Source: an uncultured Roseburia sp. (lineage in GTDB: Bacteria; Bacillota; Clostridia; Lachnospirales; Lachnospiraceae). From it: a DNA stretch of 61,690 nt. Positions 37,241 to 45,267 of the stretch are shown in pieces. The notes beneath the pieces were generated by a model. The model had not been told where the DNA came from. It worked only from the letters and a program-made list of their open reading frames with translations, and searched no databases. Location of the stretch: positions 1-61,690 of the forward strand of contig CAMUGE010000011.1 of NCBI GenBank assembly GCA_947088345.1, written 5' to 3'. Position 1 is the first letter of the stretch. Every line of letters starts with the position of its first letter. The translations under genes were made by a program, and so were the position numbers.

Positions 37241-38152
37241 ATGGATAAGGAAATCAGGAAAACGATTGCCAGGTTAAAAGAAGAAAAAGATGCTGTTATT
37301 CTCGCACATTATTATGTGGATGATCTGGTGCAGGAGATTGCCGATTATGTCGGTGATTCTTATTATCTGGCAGAACTTGCAACGAGAGTGCCGCAGAAAA
37401 CAATTTTGTTCTGCGGCGTATCGTTTATGGGGGAGAGCGCGAAACTTTTGAATGAGGATAAAACTGTTGTGATGGCGGATGCAGATGCGGACTGCCCGAT
37501 GGCGCATATGGCTGAAGTTTCGCGTATTCGTGAGGTGCGGGAGCAATATCCGGATGTGGCGGTTGTATGTTATGTCAATTCGACAGCCCGGATTAAGGCG
37601 GAATCGGATGTCTGCGTTACGTCCTCCAATGCCGTGCGCATTGTATCAAAACTTCCGAACCCGGATATTTTTTTCATTCCGGACGAAAACCTCGGGCGCT
37701 ATGTCGCCGGACAGCTTCCGGAAAAGCGCTTTATCTTTAATGACGGTTTTTGTCATGTTCATAGAGAAATTGCGGCAGGAGATCTTATATCAGCAAAAGA
37801 ATTACATCCGGATGCGCTTGTGTTAACCCATCCGGAGTGTACGCAAGAAGTGCTTGCATTATCGGATTTTATCGGTAGTACATCGCAGATAATAGATTTT
37901 GCAACGCAGTCAGATCACAATGAATTTCTGGTCTGCACGGAAAACGGGATTTTTTATGAACTTTGTCAGAAAAACCCCGGTAAGAAATTTTATCCGGTCA
38001 GCCAGCATCAGTGCTGTCCGAATATGAAGCGCATCCGGGTAGAGAGTGTGCTGCGTGCGCTGGAAACCTTGGAGCCGGCCGTTTCGCTTGACTGTGAGTT
38101 GAGCGAAAAAGCAAGGCTGCCGCTTAAGCGGATGTTGGAACTTGCAAAATAA
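37241..38152 (+). CDS. nadA: Quinolinate synthase NadA
   Basis: [4Fe-4S] enzyme condensing iminoaspartate with dihydroxyacetone phosphate to quinolinate in NAD synthesis. 303 residues, the short bacterial form. HYYVDDLVQEIADYVGDSYYLA holds the substrate-binding His/Tyr/Asp, and the cluster cysteines are in FCGVSFMGE, THPECTQEV and HQCCPNMK. GRYVAGQL is also conserved. Usually sits with nadB and nadC; here neither is adjacent and it follows queT on the same strand. Confidence 0.95.
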   Translation: MDKEIRKTIARLKEEKDAVILAHYYVDDLVQEIADYVGDSYYLAELATRVPQKTILFCGVSFMGESAKLLNEDKTVVMADADADCPMAHMAEVSRIREVREQYPDVAVVCYVNSTARIKAESDVCVTSSNAVRIVSKLPNPDIFFIPDENLGRYVAGQLPEKRFIFNDGFCHVHREIAAGDLISAKELHPDALVLTHPECTQEVLALSDFIGSTSQIIDFATQSDHNEFLVCTENGIFYELCQKNPGKKFYPVSQHQCCPNMKRIRVESVLRALETLEPAVSLDCELSEKARLPLKRMLELAK

Positions 38153-38167
38153 TTGGAGGAAGCTGTT

Positions 38168-38626
38168 TTGAAAAAACAGGAAGAATTGTTTCGTGAACTT
38201 GGTGAAATGATAAAGGAGACAAAAGAGAAAAAGATCCATTGGACCGTTGAGGTGTTGACTTCAGAGACCAACCCTGTCAGTGAGAAGCCGGTTGAGGAGG
38301 AAAACGGGATCAAATGGATTGTGGACGAGTGTTATATTTCCTTTTACTGTAAATACAGAGAGAAAGAATTTTGTATGATCACGTATGAGATGTTAAAGAA
38401 CACAAGCGATAACAGGAGGACGCATACCATTAATATGGTGTTTTTGCCGCCGGTATCGCTGCGTCTGTTTGATCTTCATACCCTGATGCCGTACAGTGTT
38501 GAGACGTCTGCTATACTGCTTGACCAGATTCATAAGCTCTGGGTTCTGCTTCTTGAGATGTACAAACAGAATCCGGAAAGTGTAATGCTTCAGGTTTCGG
38601 AGGGCAAGATGGTGATTGAAGCGTAG
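38168..38626 (+). CDS. Hypothetical protein downstream of nadA
   Basis: Unrecognised protein of 152 residues, apparently cytoplasmic: an N-terminal helix (KKQEELFRELGEMIKETKEKK), a beta-rich middle (WIVDECYISFYCKYREKEFCMITYEM) and a helical end. No catalytic motif stands out. TTG at 38168 is preferred, 9 nt after TTGGAGGA; the first in-frame TTG (38153) lies within that site. Read from the nadA transcript, with a terminator 70 nt beyond its end. Confidence 0.6.
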   Translation: MKKQEELFRELGEMIKETKEKKIHWTVEVLTSETNPVSEKPVEEENGIKWIVDECYISFYCKYREKEFCMITYEMLKNTSDNRRTHTINMVFLPPVSLRLFDLHTLMPYSVETSAILLDQIHKLWVLLLEMYKQNPESVMLQVSEGKMVIEA

Positions 38627-38695
38627 AAAAATACTCCGTCATCTTGCTGCAGGGTATTTGATTTTCACATAAAGGGATGAAAATAAAATCGTAAT

Positions 38696-38739
38696 TAAAA
38701 ATCGCCAGTTCGGGCAGAAGCCGGTTCTGGCGATTTTTT
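38696..38739. terminator. Terminator after the nadA transcript (possibly bidirectional)
   Basis: AAAAATCGCCAG (38697-38708) and CTGGCGATTTTTT (38727-38739) pair perfectly over 12 bp. Runs of A on the left and T on the right allow termination in both directions, which suits the convergent gene at 38870-39475. Confidence 0.85.
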
Positions 38740-38869
38740 GTGTGGATGCGCACTGCGCGAAAATGGATGTTGAAGCAGCAATCTGAAACGAATGCGCGCT
38801 GCTTTTTTGGTGCATTTTTCGGGATATGTGAATCCAATTGAAATACGACGGCATGTGCCCGGCGTGATT

Positions 38870-39475
38870 TTAAGTGCGGGATTCTTTGCCGGTCGTATTG
38901 TTCATCCAGACACGTATTTCTGTAATGTTGCACAGGATCGGGAGCAGCAGCGCAGCAATTATGATCCCGGAGACACCCTGTACGGCATTAAAAGGAATGC
39001 CTGTTGCTGAAGATACTATCCCTGCGGCCAGAGAGGCCTTTGTAAACGAGCCGCTGCCGAAAGCAGCAAGCGATGCCTCATACAGAAAATAACCAAGTAC
39101 CATAATTGCTTCCCCGACAATACCGCCGATGATTACACCGGCAAATCGGTTTACGGATGAAGAAATTTTGGCCGTTCTGCGAGCAGTACGGCGAAACAAT
39201 AATCCGGCGCTTGCGGCAGTCAGCGCTTTGATCAGAAATGTGGCCGGCGCCCATGAGACATAGCCCGAAAAAATATCGGAGAACATAGAGCCGATTCCTG
39301 CTGACAGTGCGCCTGCACCGGGGCCCAATATAATACCGCACAGGAGTACAAAGCCGTCCCCCAGATGAATATAGCCGAACGTTGGGGTAGGGATTTTGAT
39401 AATCATGGTTGCAATACATGTCATTGCCGTAAGCAAAGCGGCAATGACTAATTTTTTTATTTTTTGGTCTGTCAT
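38870..39475 (-). CDS. ECF transporter S component, substrate unknown
   Basis: Substrate-binding membrane subunit of an energy-coupling factor transporter, 201 residues with about six helices. IPTPTFGYIHLGDGFVLLCGIILGPG and GSMFSDIFSGYVSWAPATFLIKALTA are typical of vitamin-type S components related to the PdxU/HmpT/ThiW group. Both TM1 (LVIAALLTAMTCIATM) and its alanine-rich face fit docking to the T protein. Two ATGs are possible; the one at 39475 has AAAGG at workable distance. I saw no riboswitch upstream that would name the vitamin. Confidence 0.82.
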   Translation of the reverse strand: MTDQKIKKLVIAALLTAMTCIATMIIKIPTPTFGYIHLGDGFVLLCGIILGPGAGALSAGIGSMFSDIFSGYVSWAPATFLIKALTAASAGLLFRRTARRTAKISSSVNRFAGVIIGGIVGEAIMVLGYFLYEASLAAFGSGSFTKASLAAGIVSSATGIPFNAVQGVSGIIIAALLLPILCNITEIRVWMNNTTGKESRT

Positions 39476-39601
39476 AATGTCTGTCATCCTTTCGTTTTTT
39501 TGTGATCACAAGTTGTATTCAATATAACACAAAATGGACTGTATGAAATGACCAGTTATAGAATAATTGACCAGACCAGTTGATTGGAGAACAGCGTTTT
39601 G

Positions 39602-40630
39602 CTATTCGATTACTCCAAGAGAAAATGTCTCCAGAGGGCCAGGAGCCGCAGTGGAAGTGCGAAGCATGGTATTTGAATGAAATTCTCTGCAATAGACATA
39701 TCTGCCGGTAATATTGATATCTTTATAATTTCCCTCCGCAACCACAATATAGTCGGAACCGGATGTCGTCATCCGGCAGAGCGCCGCGTCATCCCCGTTT
39801 CTCTGGAAATAGATATAACTCCCGTAAACGTTAAAACAGTCGATGCGGTCGTCGCAGAGCGTCTTTTTTTCACCGGTCGCAACATTGACGCTGGCAAGTT
39901 TGTAATTGTCGTCACAGTCCAGAAAATAGATGACGTTTCCGTTTTCGGTAGGAACAGGCATCCAGCAGTTGCCCTGATAGACGCATTCTCTGGAGTTATT
40001 GGCCGTATTTAAACGCCAGATATTGTGGTCGCCGGACAGGCCGTTATAGTAGATATACTGTCCGCTGACGCCGCAGGTGTAATAGGGAGTTTTGTCGATC
40101 TGTTCTTTCTCATTGCGGTCAATCTTTACGCGGTAGAGTGTAGTTGCCTCGGACTTGTCATAGTGCAGATAATAGACATAGTCGCCAACCAGGGCCGCAT
40201 ACATGCATGGCACGTCGTCTAAAGTTACAGAGGAGCGTTTACTTCCGTCACGGTTAACGCGCAGGAGGACATTGCTTGAGAAATTTAAAAAGGAAAATGC
40301 CTCTCCGGTGTTTCTTTCATTGTTGCAGACATAGTAAATATAGTTTTTGTCTGCGTTAATATAGGTGGCCGTGTCGTCAGTCAGTTTTTTTAGTTCGGAA
40401 CCGTCCTGGTTCATGGAGTACAGTTTATAACTGTCCGAGGGATTGGCGAAAAAAATTTTGTCGCCGCTTTCACAGATCAGGCCCGTATTGTAGAGGTTTC
40501 CGGGAAGATTGCCGTTGACGTAGGAGTTGTTAAAAATTGTCTGGCCTGATCGGTAATTTAACAGGAACAGTACGCCGATCAGGATGGCAATACAGAAAAT
40601 AATTGCGGCAGTGATTAGTTTTTGTTTCAT
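39602..40630 (-). CDS. DUF5050 membrane-anchored beta-propeller protein
   Basis: 342 residues: an uncleaved N-terminal membrane anchor (LITAAIIFCIAILIGVLFLL) and then a secreted domain of repeated four-strand blades with the pattern xYYxxxxDxxxLYRVxxDG (for example DKIFFANPSDSYKLYSMNQDGSELKKL and YIYYNGLSGDHNIWRLN). This is the DUF5050/low-density-lipoprotein-receptor-like propeller common in Lachnospiraceae. Probably binds a ligand or protein at the cell surface; function is not known. Divergent from pheA. Confidence 0.82.
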   Translation of the reverse strand: MKQKLITAAIIFCIAILIGVLFLLNYRSGQTIFNNSYVNGNLPGNLYNTGLICESGDKIFFANPSDSYKLYSMNQDGSELKKLTDDTATYINADKNYIYYVCNNERNTGEAFSFLNFSSNVLLRVNRDGSKRSSVTLDDVPCMYAALVGDYVYYLHYDKSEATTLYRVKIDRNEKEQIDKTPYYTCGVSGQYIYYNGLSGDHNIWRLNTANNSRECVYQGNCWMPVPTENGNVIYFLDCDDNYKLASVNVATGEKKTLCDDRIDCFNVYGSYIYFQRNGDDAALCRMTTSGSDYIVVAEGNYKDINITGRYVYCREFHSNTMLRTSTAAPGPLETFSLGVIE

Positions 40631-40694
40631 AGGAAATTCCCCCTGTTAGTCTGAATGTATTTCTTAAATTAATTATACATTATTTCGTTATTCT

Positions 40695-40715
40695 ATAGCA
40701 AGTGATTCTTGCTAT
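40695..40715. promoter_or_regulatory. Palindrome between the DUF5050 gene and pheA
   Basis: ATAGCAAG (40695-40702), 5 bases, CTTGCTAT (40708-40715): a perfect 8-bp dyad in the divergent intergenic region, about 77 nt before pheA and 65 nt before the DUF5050 gene. Operator candidate for either gene. Confidence 0.4.
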
Positions 40716-40791
40716 TAATTCGTGAATGTAATAATATGAAAGGTAGGAGGAAAATCATATAAGGAAACAGCGAAAGGAAGAGGAGATTGAA

Positions 40792-41946
40792 GTGAGGGGA
40801 TTAAACGAACTGCGTGAAGAGATTGATGTGATTGATGAGCGCATAGTGGAATTGTACCGCAGGCGTATGGAAATTACGGCGGAAGTCGCTGAATATAAGA
40901 TACAGAACAACAGGCAGGTATTTGATCGGGAGAGAGAGCTTGCCAAACTGGAAAAACTTTCGGCAATGGATGACAGGCCGTTTCACAAACGGGGGATCTG
41001 CGAGCTGTTTGAACAGATTATGGCGATCAGCAGAAAACGGCAGTATCAAATGATGTCTGAAAACGGCGGGATGGAAAAACCGGATTTTCATGAGGTGGAT
41101 CGTCTTGATGATACAGGCGCACGTATCGTGTTTCAGGGCACGGAAGGGGCTTATGCACAGCTTGCGATGCGGGAGTATTTTGGAGAGAATGCCGCAAACA
41201 GCTATCATGTCGATACATGGCGCGATGCGATGGAAGCGATTCAAAACGGCGAGGCGGATTATGCGGTACTTCCGATTGAAAATTCCTCGGCCGGAATTGT
41301 ATCCGAAAACTACGATCTGCTCGTAGAATATGACAACTGTATTGTAGGGGAACAGATTATCAAAATAAACCATGCGCTGCTTGGTCTGCCGCAGGCGCAA
41401 TTATCTGATATCGAGGAAGTCTACTCGCATCCGCAGGCTCTGATGCAGTGCAGCAGATATCTGGAAACACAACGCAGCTGGCAGCGCTGCAGCTTGAAAA
41501 ATACGGCGGTTGCGGCGCAAAAAGTCAGGGATGAGGGCGATGTGAAAAAAGCTGCGATCGCGAGTGTCCTGACGGCGGAAATCTATGGCTTAAACGTGTT
41601 AAAAGAAGAGATTCAGAATAACAGGGAAAATGCGACACGCTTTATTATCGTGGCAAAAGATCATATTTTCACAAAGAACGCGAATAAGATCAGCATTACG
41701 TTTGAGGTCGAGCATAAAAGCGGATCGCTTTACCATATGCTGTCACATTTTATTTTTAACGGGATCAATATGGATCATATTGAATCGAGGCCTGTACAGA
41801 GCAAAAACTGGGAATACCGGTTTTTTGTCGATCTGGAAGGCAATTTAAATGATCCTGCCGTATTAAATGCATTATGCGGTCTGCGCGAAGAGGCGATCAG
41901 CGTAAAAATATTAGGAAACTATCAGACGGGAGGGATTGTACAGTGA
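40792..41946 (+). CDS. pheA: Bifunctional chorismate mutase/prephenate dehydratase PheA
   Basis: Makes phenylpyruvate from chorismate. 384 residues: residues about 1-85 are an AroQ chorismate mutase (LNELREEIDVIDERIVELYRRR, KIQNNRQVFDRERE), about 110-285 the prephenate dehydratase (FQGTEGAYAQLAM, VLPIENSSAGIVSENYDLL, ENATRFIIV), and about 295-375 an ACT domain (SITFEVEHKSGSLYHML, NMDHIESRP) for feedback by phenylalanine. GTG start at 40792 behind AGGAG. Its stop overlaps the next start (GTGA), so it is coupled to the DUF815 gene. Confidence 0.95.
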   Translation: MRGLNELREEIDVIDERIVELYRRRMEITAEVAEYKIQNNRQVFDRERELAKLEKLSAMDDRPFHKRGICELFEQIMAISRKRQYQMMSENGGMEKPDFHEVDRLDDTGARIVFQGTEGAYAQLAMREYFGENAANSYHVDTWRDAMEAIQNGEADYAVLPIENSSAGIVSENYDLLVEYDNCIVGEQIIKINHALLGLPQAQLSDIEEVYSHPQALMQCSRYLETQRSWQRCSLKNTAVAAQKVRDEGDVKKAAIASVLTAEIYGLNVLKEEIQNNRENATRFIIVAKDHIFTKNANKISITFEVEHKSGSLYHMLSHFIFNGINMDHIESRPVQSKNWEYRFFVDLEGNLNDPAVLNALCGLREEAISVKILGNYQTGGIVQ

Positions 41947-43253
41947 AGAGTATCAATAATCTTATTTTGTATCGGGATTTTGAGGATGACAGACTGTTAT
42001 TTCATATGGCCTGGATTATCGAGCATTATCGGGATGAGGACAAAGACAGCAGTGATATAGAGGCGCTTTTTTACAATTGCTTAAATGGATTGATTGAGCT
42101 TGCCGAAAGTCATGGGTTCTCCGGAAACCTCTGGCATAATTTTCTGACTTATCTGATGGTGAACCACGAAAATGCTTACAGCCGGGCCTGCGAAATACGC
42201 GGTGATGTGGACGGTGCGATCAATGCGATTGCTACACATGATTTTGCCGTTCTGAAAGCGTATTTTAATTATGATTTAAGGGAGATTGGAGCGTATTTTG
42301 AGGTAGACTGTATGGACGCTATTTTAAATTACAGCGGAAACAGGGAGGGAAAGAAATATTTTAACCAGCGGATACGCGACCGTATTCAACAACTCTGCAG
42401 TCATCTTGAGCGGTCGAGGGGCACTGTTACGTTCAAGGCCGCTGTAACCGAATTTTACAAAGATTTCGGGGTGGGAAAACTGGGGCTTCACAAGGCGTTT
42501 CGCGTGCTGCATAAAGAGGACGGAGCGGAGATTATACCGGTTACAAATATTGCGCATGTGAAGCTTGACGACCTGGTCGGTTACGAGGCGGCAAAAAAGA
42601 AGCTCACAGACAATACGGAAGCATTTATAAACGGCAGGGAGGCAAATAACTGTCTGCTCTACGGAGACGCGGGCACAGGCAAATCCACAAGCATCAAGGC
42701 GATTGCCAATCAGTATTTTGACAGAGGGCTGCGCCTGATTGAAATTTATAAGCATCAGTTTTGCGACCTGCACGACGTGATTGCGCAGATCAAAAACCGT
42801 AATTATAAATTTATCCTGTATCTGGATGATTTGTCTTTTGAAGAGTTTGAGACGGAGTACAAATATTTAAAAGCAGTGATTGAGGGAGGACTTGAGAAAA
42901 AACCGGAAAATGTGATGATCTATGCGACATCCAACCGGCGCCATCTGATACGCGAGACATTCCGGGATAAGGAGGAAATACGGGAAGATATGCACACGTC
43001 CGATACCGTGCAGGAAAAGCTGTCGCTCTATGCCAGGTTTGGCGTAACGATCTATTTCGGCGCTCCGGATAAAAAGGAGTTTGAGACAATTGTAACTTCG
43101 CTTGCGGCCAAAAATCAAATACGAATGGACGAAAAAGAACTGCTTTTGGAGGCAAATAAATGGGAACTGCAGCATGGCGGACGCTCGGGACGTACGGCAC
43201 AGCAGTTTATTGACTATCTGTTGGGAGTAAAAGCCGTGCAGACGGCAGAGTGA
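41943..43253 (+). CDS. DUF815 AAA-type ATPase
   Basis: 436-residue ATPase of the DUF815 family. Walker A is NCLLYGDAGTGKSTSIKAIA (about 235), Walker B KFILYLDDLSF, then MIYATSNRRHLIRETF (sensor 1 region). The N-terminal 190 residues are helical and specific to the family. I start at GTG 41943, 8 nt after GGGAGGG and overlapping the pheA stop; the open frame reaches 41874 inside pheA. The 10-nt gap to the Ppx-like gene suggests a joint transcript. The cellular role of DUF815 proteins is not known to me. Confidence 0.85.
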   Translation: MKSINNLILYRDFEDDRLLFHMAWIIEHYRDEDKDSSDIEALFYNCLNGLIELAESHGFSGNLWHNFLTYLMVNHENAYSRACEIRGDVDGAINAIATHDFAVLKAYFNYDLREIGAYFEVDCMDAILNYSGNREGKKYFNQRIRDRIQQLCSHLERSRGTVTFKAAVTEFYKDFGVGKLGLHKAFRVLHKEDGAEIIPVTNIAHVKLDDLVGYEAAKKKLTDNTEAFINGREANNCLLYGDAGTGKSTSIKAIANQYFDRGLRLIEIYKHQFCDLHDVIAQIKNRNYKFILYLDDLSFEEFETEYKYLKAVIEGGLEKKPENVMIYATSNRRHLIRETFRDKEEIREDMHTSDTVQEKLSLYARFGVTIYFGAPDKKEFETIVTSLAAKNQIRMDEKELLLEANKWELQHGGRSGRTAQQFIDYLLGVKAVQTAE

Positions 43254-43263
43254 GGGATGATAT

Positions 43264-44796
43264 ATGGCGGTTTATACATTTGCGGCAATCTATATCGGAT
43301 CATATGAGGTGAGTTTGAAAATTTTCGAGCTTTCTTTGAAAAAGAAGATGAGAGAAATCGATTATGTCAGAAGCAGGATTGAGCTGGGCAGGGATGCATA
43401 TTCCAAGGGAAGCATCGGATATGAGCTGGTTGAGGCGCTGTGTGATACACTTGCAGAATTTACAGGGATCATGAAAGCGTATCGCGTTGACAGCTATGAG
43501 GCCTGTGCGTCGGCAGCGCTGCGCGATGCCGGAAACGAGCTCTTTATTTTAGATCAGATCCGCATTCGTACAGGACTCAACGTAAATGTGCTCAGCAATT
43601 CCGAGCATCGTTTTATCAGCTACAGGGCGCTTGCCGCGCGCGACGGGTTTGAGGAGCTGATACAAAAGAGGACGGCTGTTATTGATATCGGAGGCGGCGG
43701 CCTGCAGCTGACGCTGTTTGACAATGGAAGCGCAGTGACGACAGAGTATATGGCGATTGGTACGATGCGTCTTAGAAATCAGCTGGCGGACAAGAGCGCT
43801 AATCTGGAACAGTATGAACTTCAGATGGAGGAAATGGTCAACAAGGAACTGGATGTGTTCTGTGCAATGTTTTTGGAGGGGAAAAAAATTCCCCGGCTGA
43901 TCTTTGTCGGCGACTATATCATGGAGGTCGCAAGAAAAGTCGAAAAAAAGCATGACAATAAGATGGTGGGCGCCGAAAAATTTATTGGCTATCTGGACAA
44001 GATACGGAAAAAATCAATTGAGATGATTTCCTCGGAACTTAGCATTCCTAATGAAAGCGATCCGCTTGTCGTACCATATATGATTATTTTTGAATGTATG
44101 GCGAAAAAAATGGGAGCGGAGGAAATCTGGGCGCCGGGTGTGGGAATCAGCGACGGTATTGCCTGCGGATTTGCACTGAAAAATCATATTTTTAAACTGG
44201 ATCATGATTTTGACGCGGATATTCTCTCGGCTGCACGCTGTATGGCGGCAAGGTATATGAGTTATTCCCCGCATATTGATGCGCTCTGCGCCATGTCTAC
44301 ACTGATTTTCGACACGATGAAAAAGGTTCACGGCCTTTCGTCCCGTGAGCGTCTTCTGCTGCAGGTCGCCGCAATTTTGCATGACTGCGGCAAATATATC
44401 AGCATTGCAAATGCGCCGTTATGTGCATACCATATTATTATGTCGTCGGAGATTATCGGACTTTTGCACCATGAACGTGAGATCGTTGCAAACACGGTGC
44501 TCTATAATACGCATCCGGTTCCGGCTTATCAGGAACTGTCAGGTGAGCTTGATCAGGAAAGTTATCTTATTGTGGCAAAGCTTGCGGCTATTCTTCGCGT
44601 TTCCAATGCGATGGACAGGAGTCACAAGCAGAAATTTAAGAAAGTAAAAGCCGTAATCCGTGGCAGGGAGCTTGTCATTACGATTGAGACGGAAGATGAC
44701 ATTACGCTGGAAAAGACATTGTTTGACGTAAAGACGGCTTATTTTGAGAGTGTATTCAGTATTAAACCTGTGATCAAAAGAAAACGTATTGTTTGA
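43264..44796 (+). CDS. Ppx/GppA-like phosphatase with HD domain
   Basis: 510 residues: two ASKHA-type domains of the exopolyphosphatase/pppGpp phosphatase family (about 1-300) and a C-terminal HD domain (AAILHDCGKYISIAN, about 375). The second phosphate loop is intact (VIDIGGGGLQLTLFDNG). The first reads FAAIYIGSYEVSLKI, where Ppx/GppA proteins normally have AIDxGSNS; the aspartate is replaced by tyrosine, so catalysis may differ. It is followed by polyphosphate kinase, which supports polyphosphate as the substrate, separated by the hairpin array. Confidence 0.85.
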   Translation: MAVYTFAAIYIGSYEVSLKIFELSLKKKMREIDYVRSRIELGRDAYSKGSIGYELVEALCDTLAEFTGIMKAYRVDSYEACASAALRDAGNELFILDQIRIRTGLNVNVLSNSEHRFISYRALAARDGFEELIQKRTAVIDIGGGGLQLTLFDNGSAVTTEYMAIGTMRLRNQLADKSANLEQYELQMEEMVNKELDVFCAMFLEGKKIPRLIFVGDYIMEVARKVEKKHDNKMVGAEKFIGYLDKIRKKSIEMISSELSIPNESDPLVVPYMIIFECMAKKMGAEEIWAPGVGISDGIACGFALKNHIFKLDHDFDADILSAARCMAARYMSYSPHIDALCAMSTLIFDTMKKVHGLSSRERLLLQVAAILHDCGKYISIANAPLCAYHIIMSSEIIGLLHHEREIVANTVLYNTHPVPAYQELSGELDQESYLIVAKLAAILRVSNAMDRSHKQKFKKVKAVIRGRELVITIETEDDITLEKTLFDVKTAYFESVFSIKPVIKRKRIV

Positions 44797-44805
44797 CGGA
44801 AGATA

Positions 44806-44963
44806 GTGTGAGAAGAACTTCTAAAGATCGCAGCAGATCCGCTAACGCGAAACAGGTTCGCGCGCTAAGAAGTTCTAAGTCTCACACCAGAGAATCCCCT
44901 GTTTTTGGGGATTCTCCGCGCAGATTTGAGTCGCGGCTCTGCCGCGACATGGAGGTTAGCGTG
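44806..44963 (+). repeat. Structured three-hairpin element, copy B
   Basis: Stem I: 44806-44822 with 44868-44887, 17 bp plus the unpaired AAG at 44877-44879; inside it CGCGAA (44846-44851) pairs with TTCGCG (44857-44862). Hairpin II: 44890-44899 with 44907-44916, 10 bp perfect. Hairpin III: 44930-44937 with 44941-44948. Tail ATGGAGGTTAGCGTG at 44949-44963, which reads like a ribosome binding site with a GTG start followed by eight codons and a stop. Begins 10 nt after the Ppx-like gene. Confidence 0.85.
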
Positions 44964-45010
44964 AAATTAAAAATTTCACAATCCTGATTTGTATGCCCGC
45001 CAAAGCGGGC
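44961..45010 (+). repeat. Linker hairpins between copies B and C
   Basis: GTGAAATT/AATTTCAC (44961-44979, loop AAA) and GCCCGC/GCGGGC (44995-45000 with 45005-45010, loop CAAA). The second stands in the same place before an ATGGGAGTTAGCGTG tail as hairpin III does in the full copies, so this may be the remnant of another unit. Confidence 0.65.
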
Positions 45011-45012
45011 GT

Positions 45013-45152
45013 ATGGGAGTTAGCGTGAAAAGTACTTGTAAGGTTCATGCCAGAGTGCAAAACGCGAAACAGGTTCGCGCGCCAATAAGTACTAAGTATC
45101 ACGCCGAAAAACGCCAAAAACAGGCGTTTTTCACACGTGAACTTGTTCACGT
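45013..45152 (+). repeat. Structured three-hairpin element, copy C
   Basis: Tail ATGGGAGTTAGCGTG (45013-45027) merges into stem I: 45023-45037 with 45087-45104, one A-A mismatch, and again an unpaired AAG (45094-45096). Inner CGCGAA/TTCGCG at 45063-45079. Hairpin II: AAAAACGCC/GGCGTTTTT (45107-45131). Hairpin III: ACGTGAAC/GTTCACGT (45135-45152). The arms of II and III share no sequence with copies A and B, yet pair perfectly. Confidence 0.82.
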
Positions 45153-45165
45153 TGGCTATATTGTG

Positions 45166-45254
45166 CCGAGAACGTCACAAATTAGCCCTGATCCGACAGG
45201 AGAAGCTGCATTCGCAGATTTCTCTTGCGGTTCCTCGAACGTAAACGTTCTCGG
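45166..45254 (+). promoter_or_regulatory. Large hairpin in the ppk leader
   Basis: CCGAGAACGT (45166-45175) pairs with ACGTTCTCGG (45245-45254); inside it GAGAAGCTGC (45200-45209) pairs with GCAGATTTCTC (45214-45224, one small bulge). It ends 13 nt before the ppk start and 3 nt before its ribosome binding site, so it could affect translation of ppk. Confidence 0.65.
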
Positions 45255-45267
45255 AATGGAGAGTTTC

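Noticed and set aside
44989-45267. N-terminal extension of ppk of about 93 codons
   Set aside because: The frame is open, but it runs through the structured repeats and does not resemble Ppk; the protein family begins at 45268 behind its own ribosome binding site.
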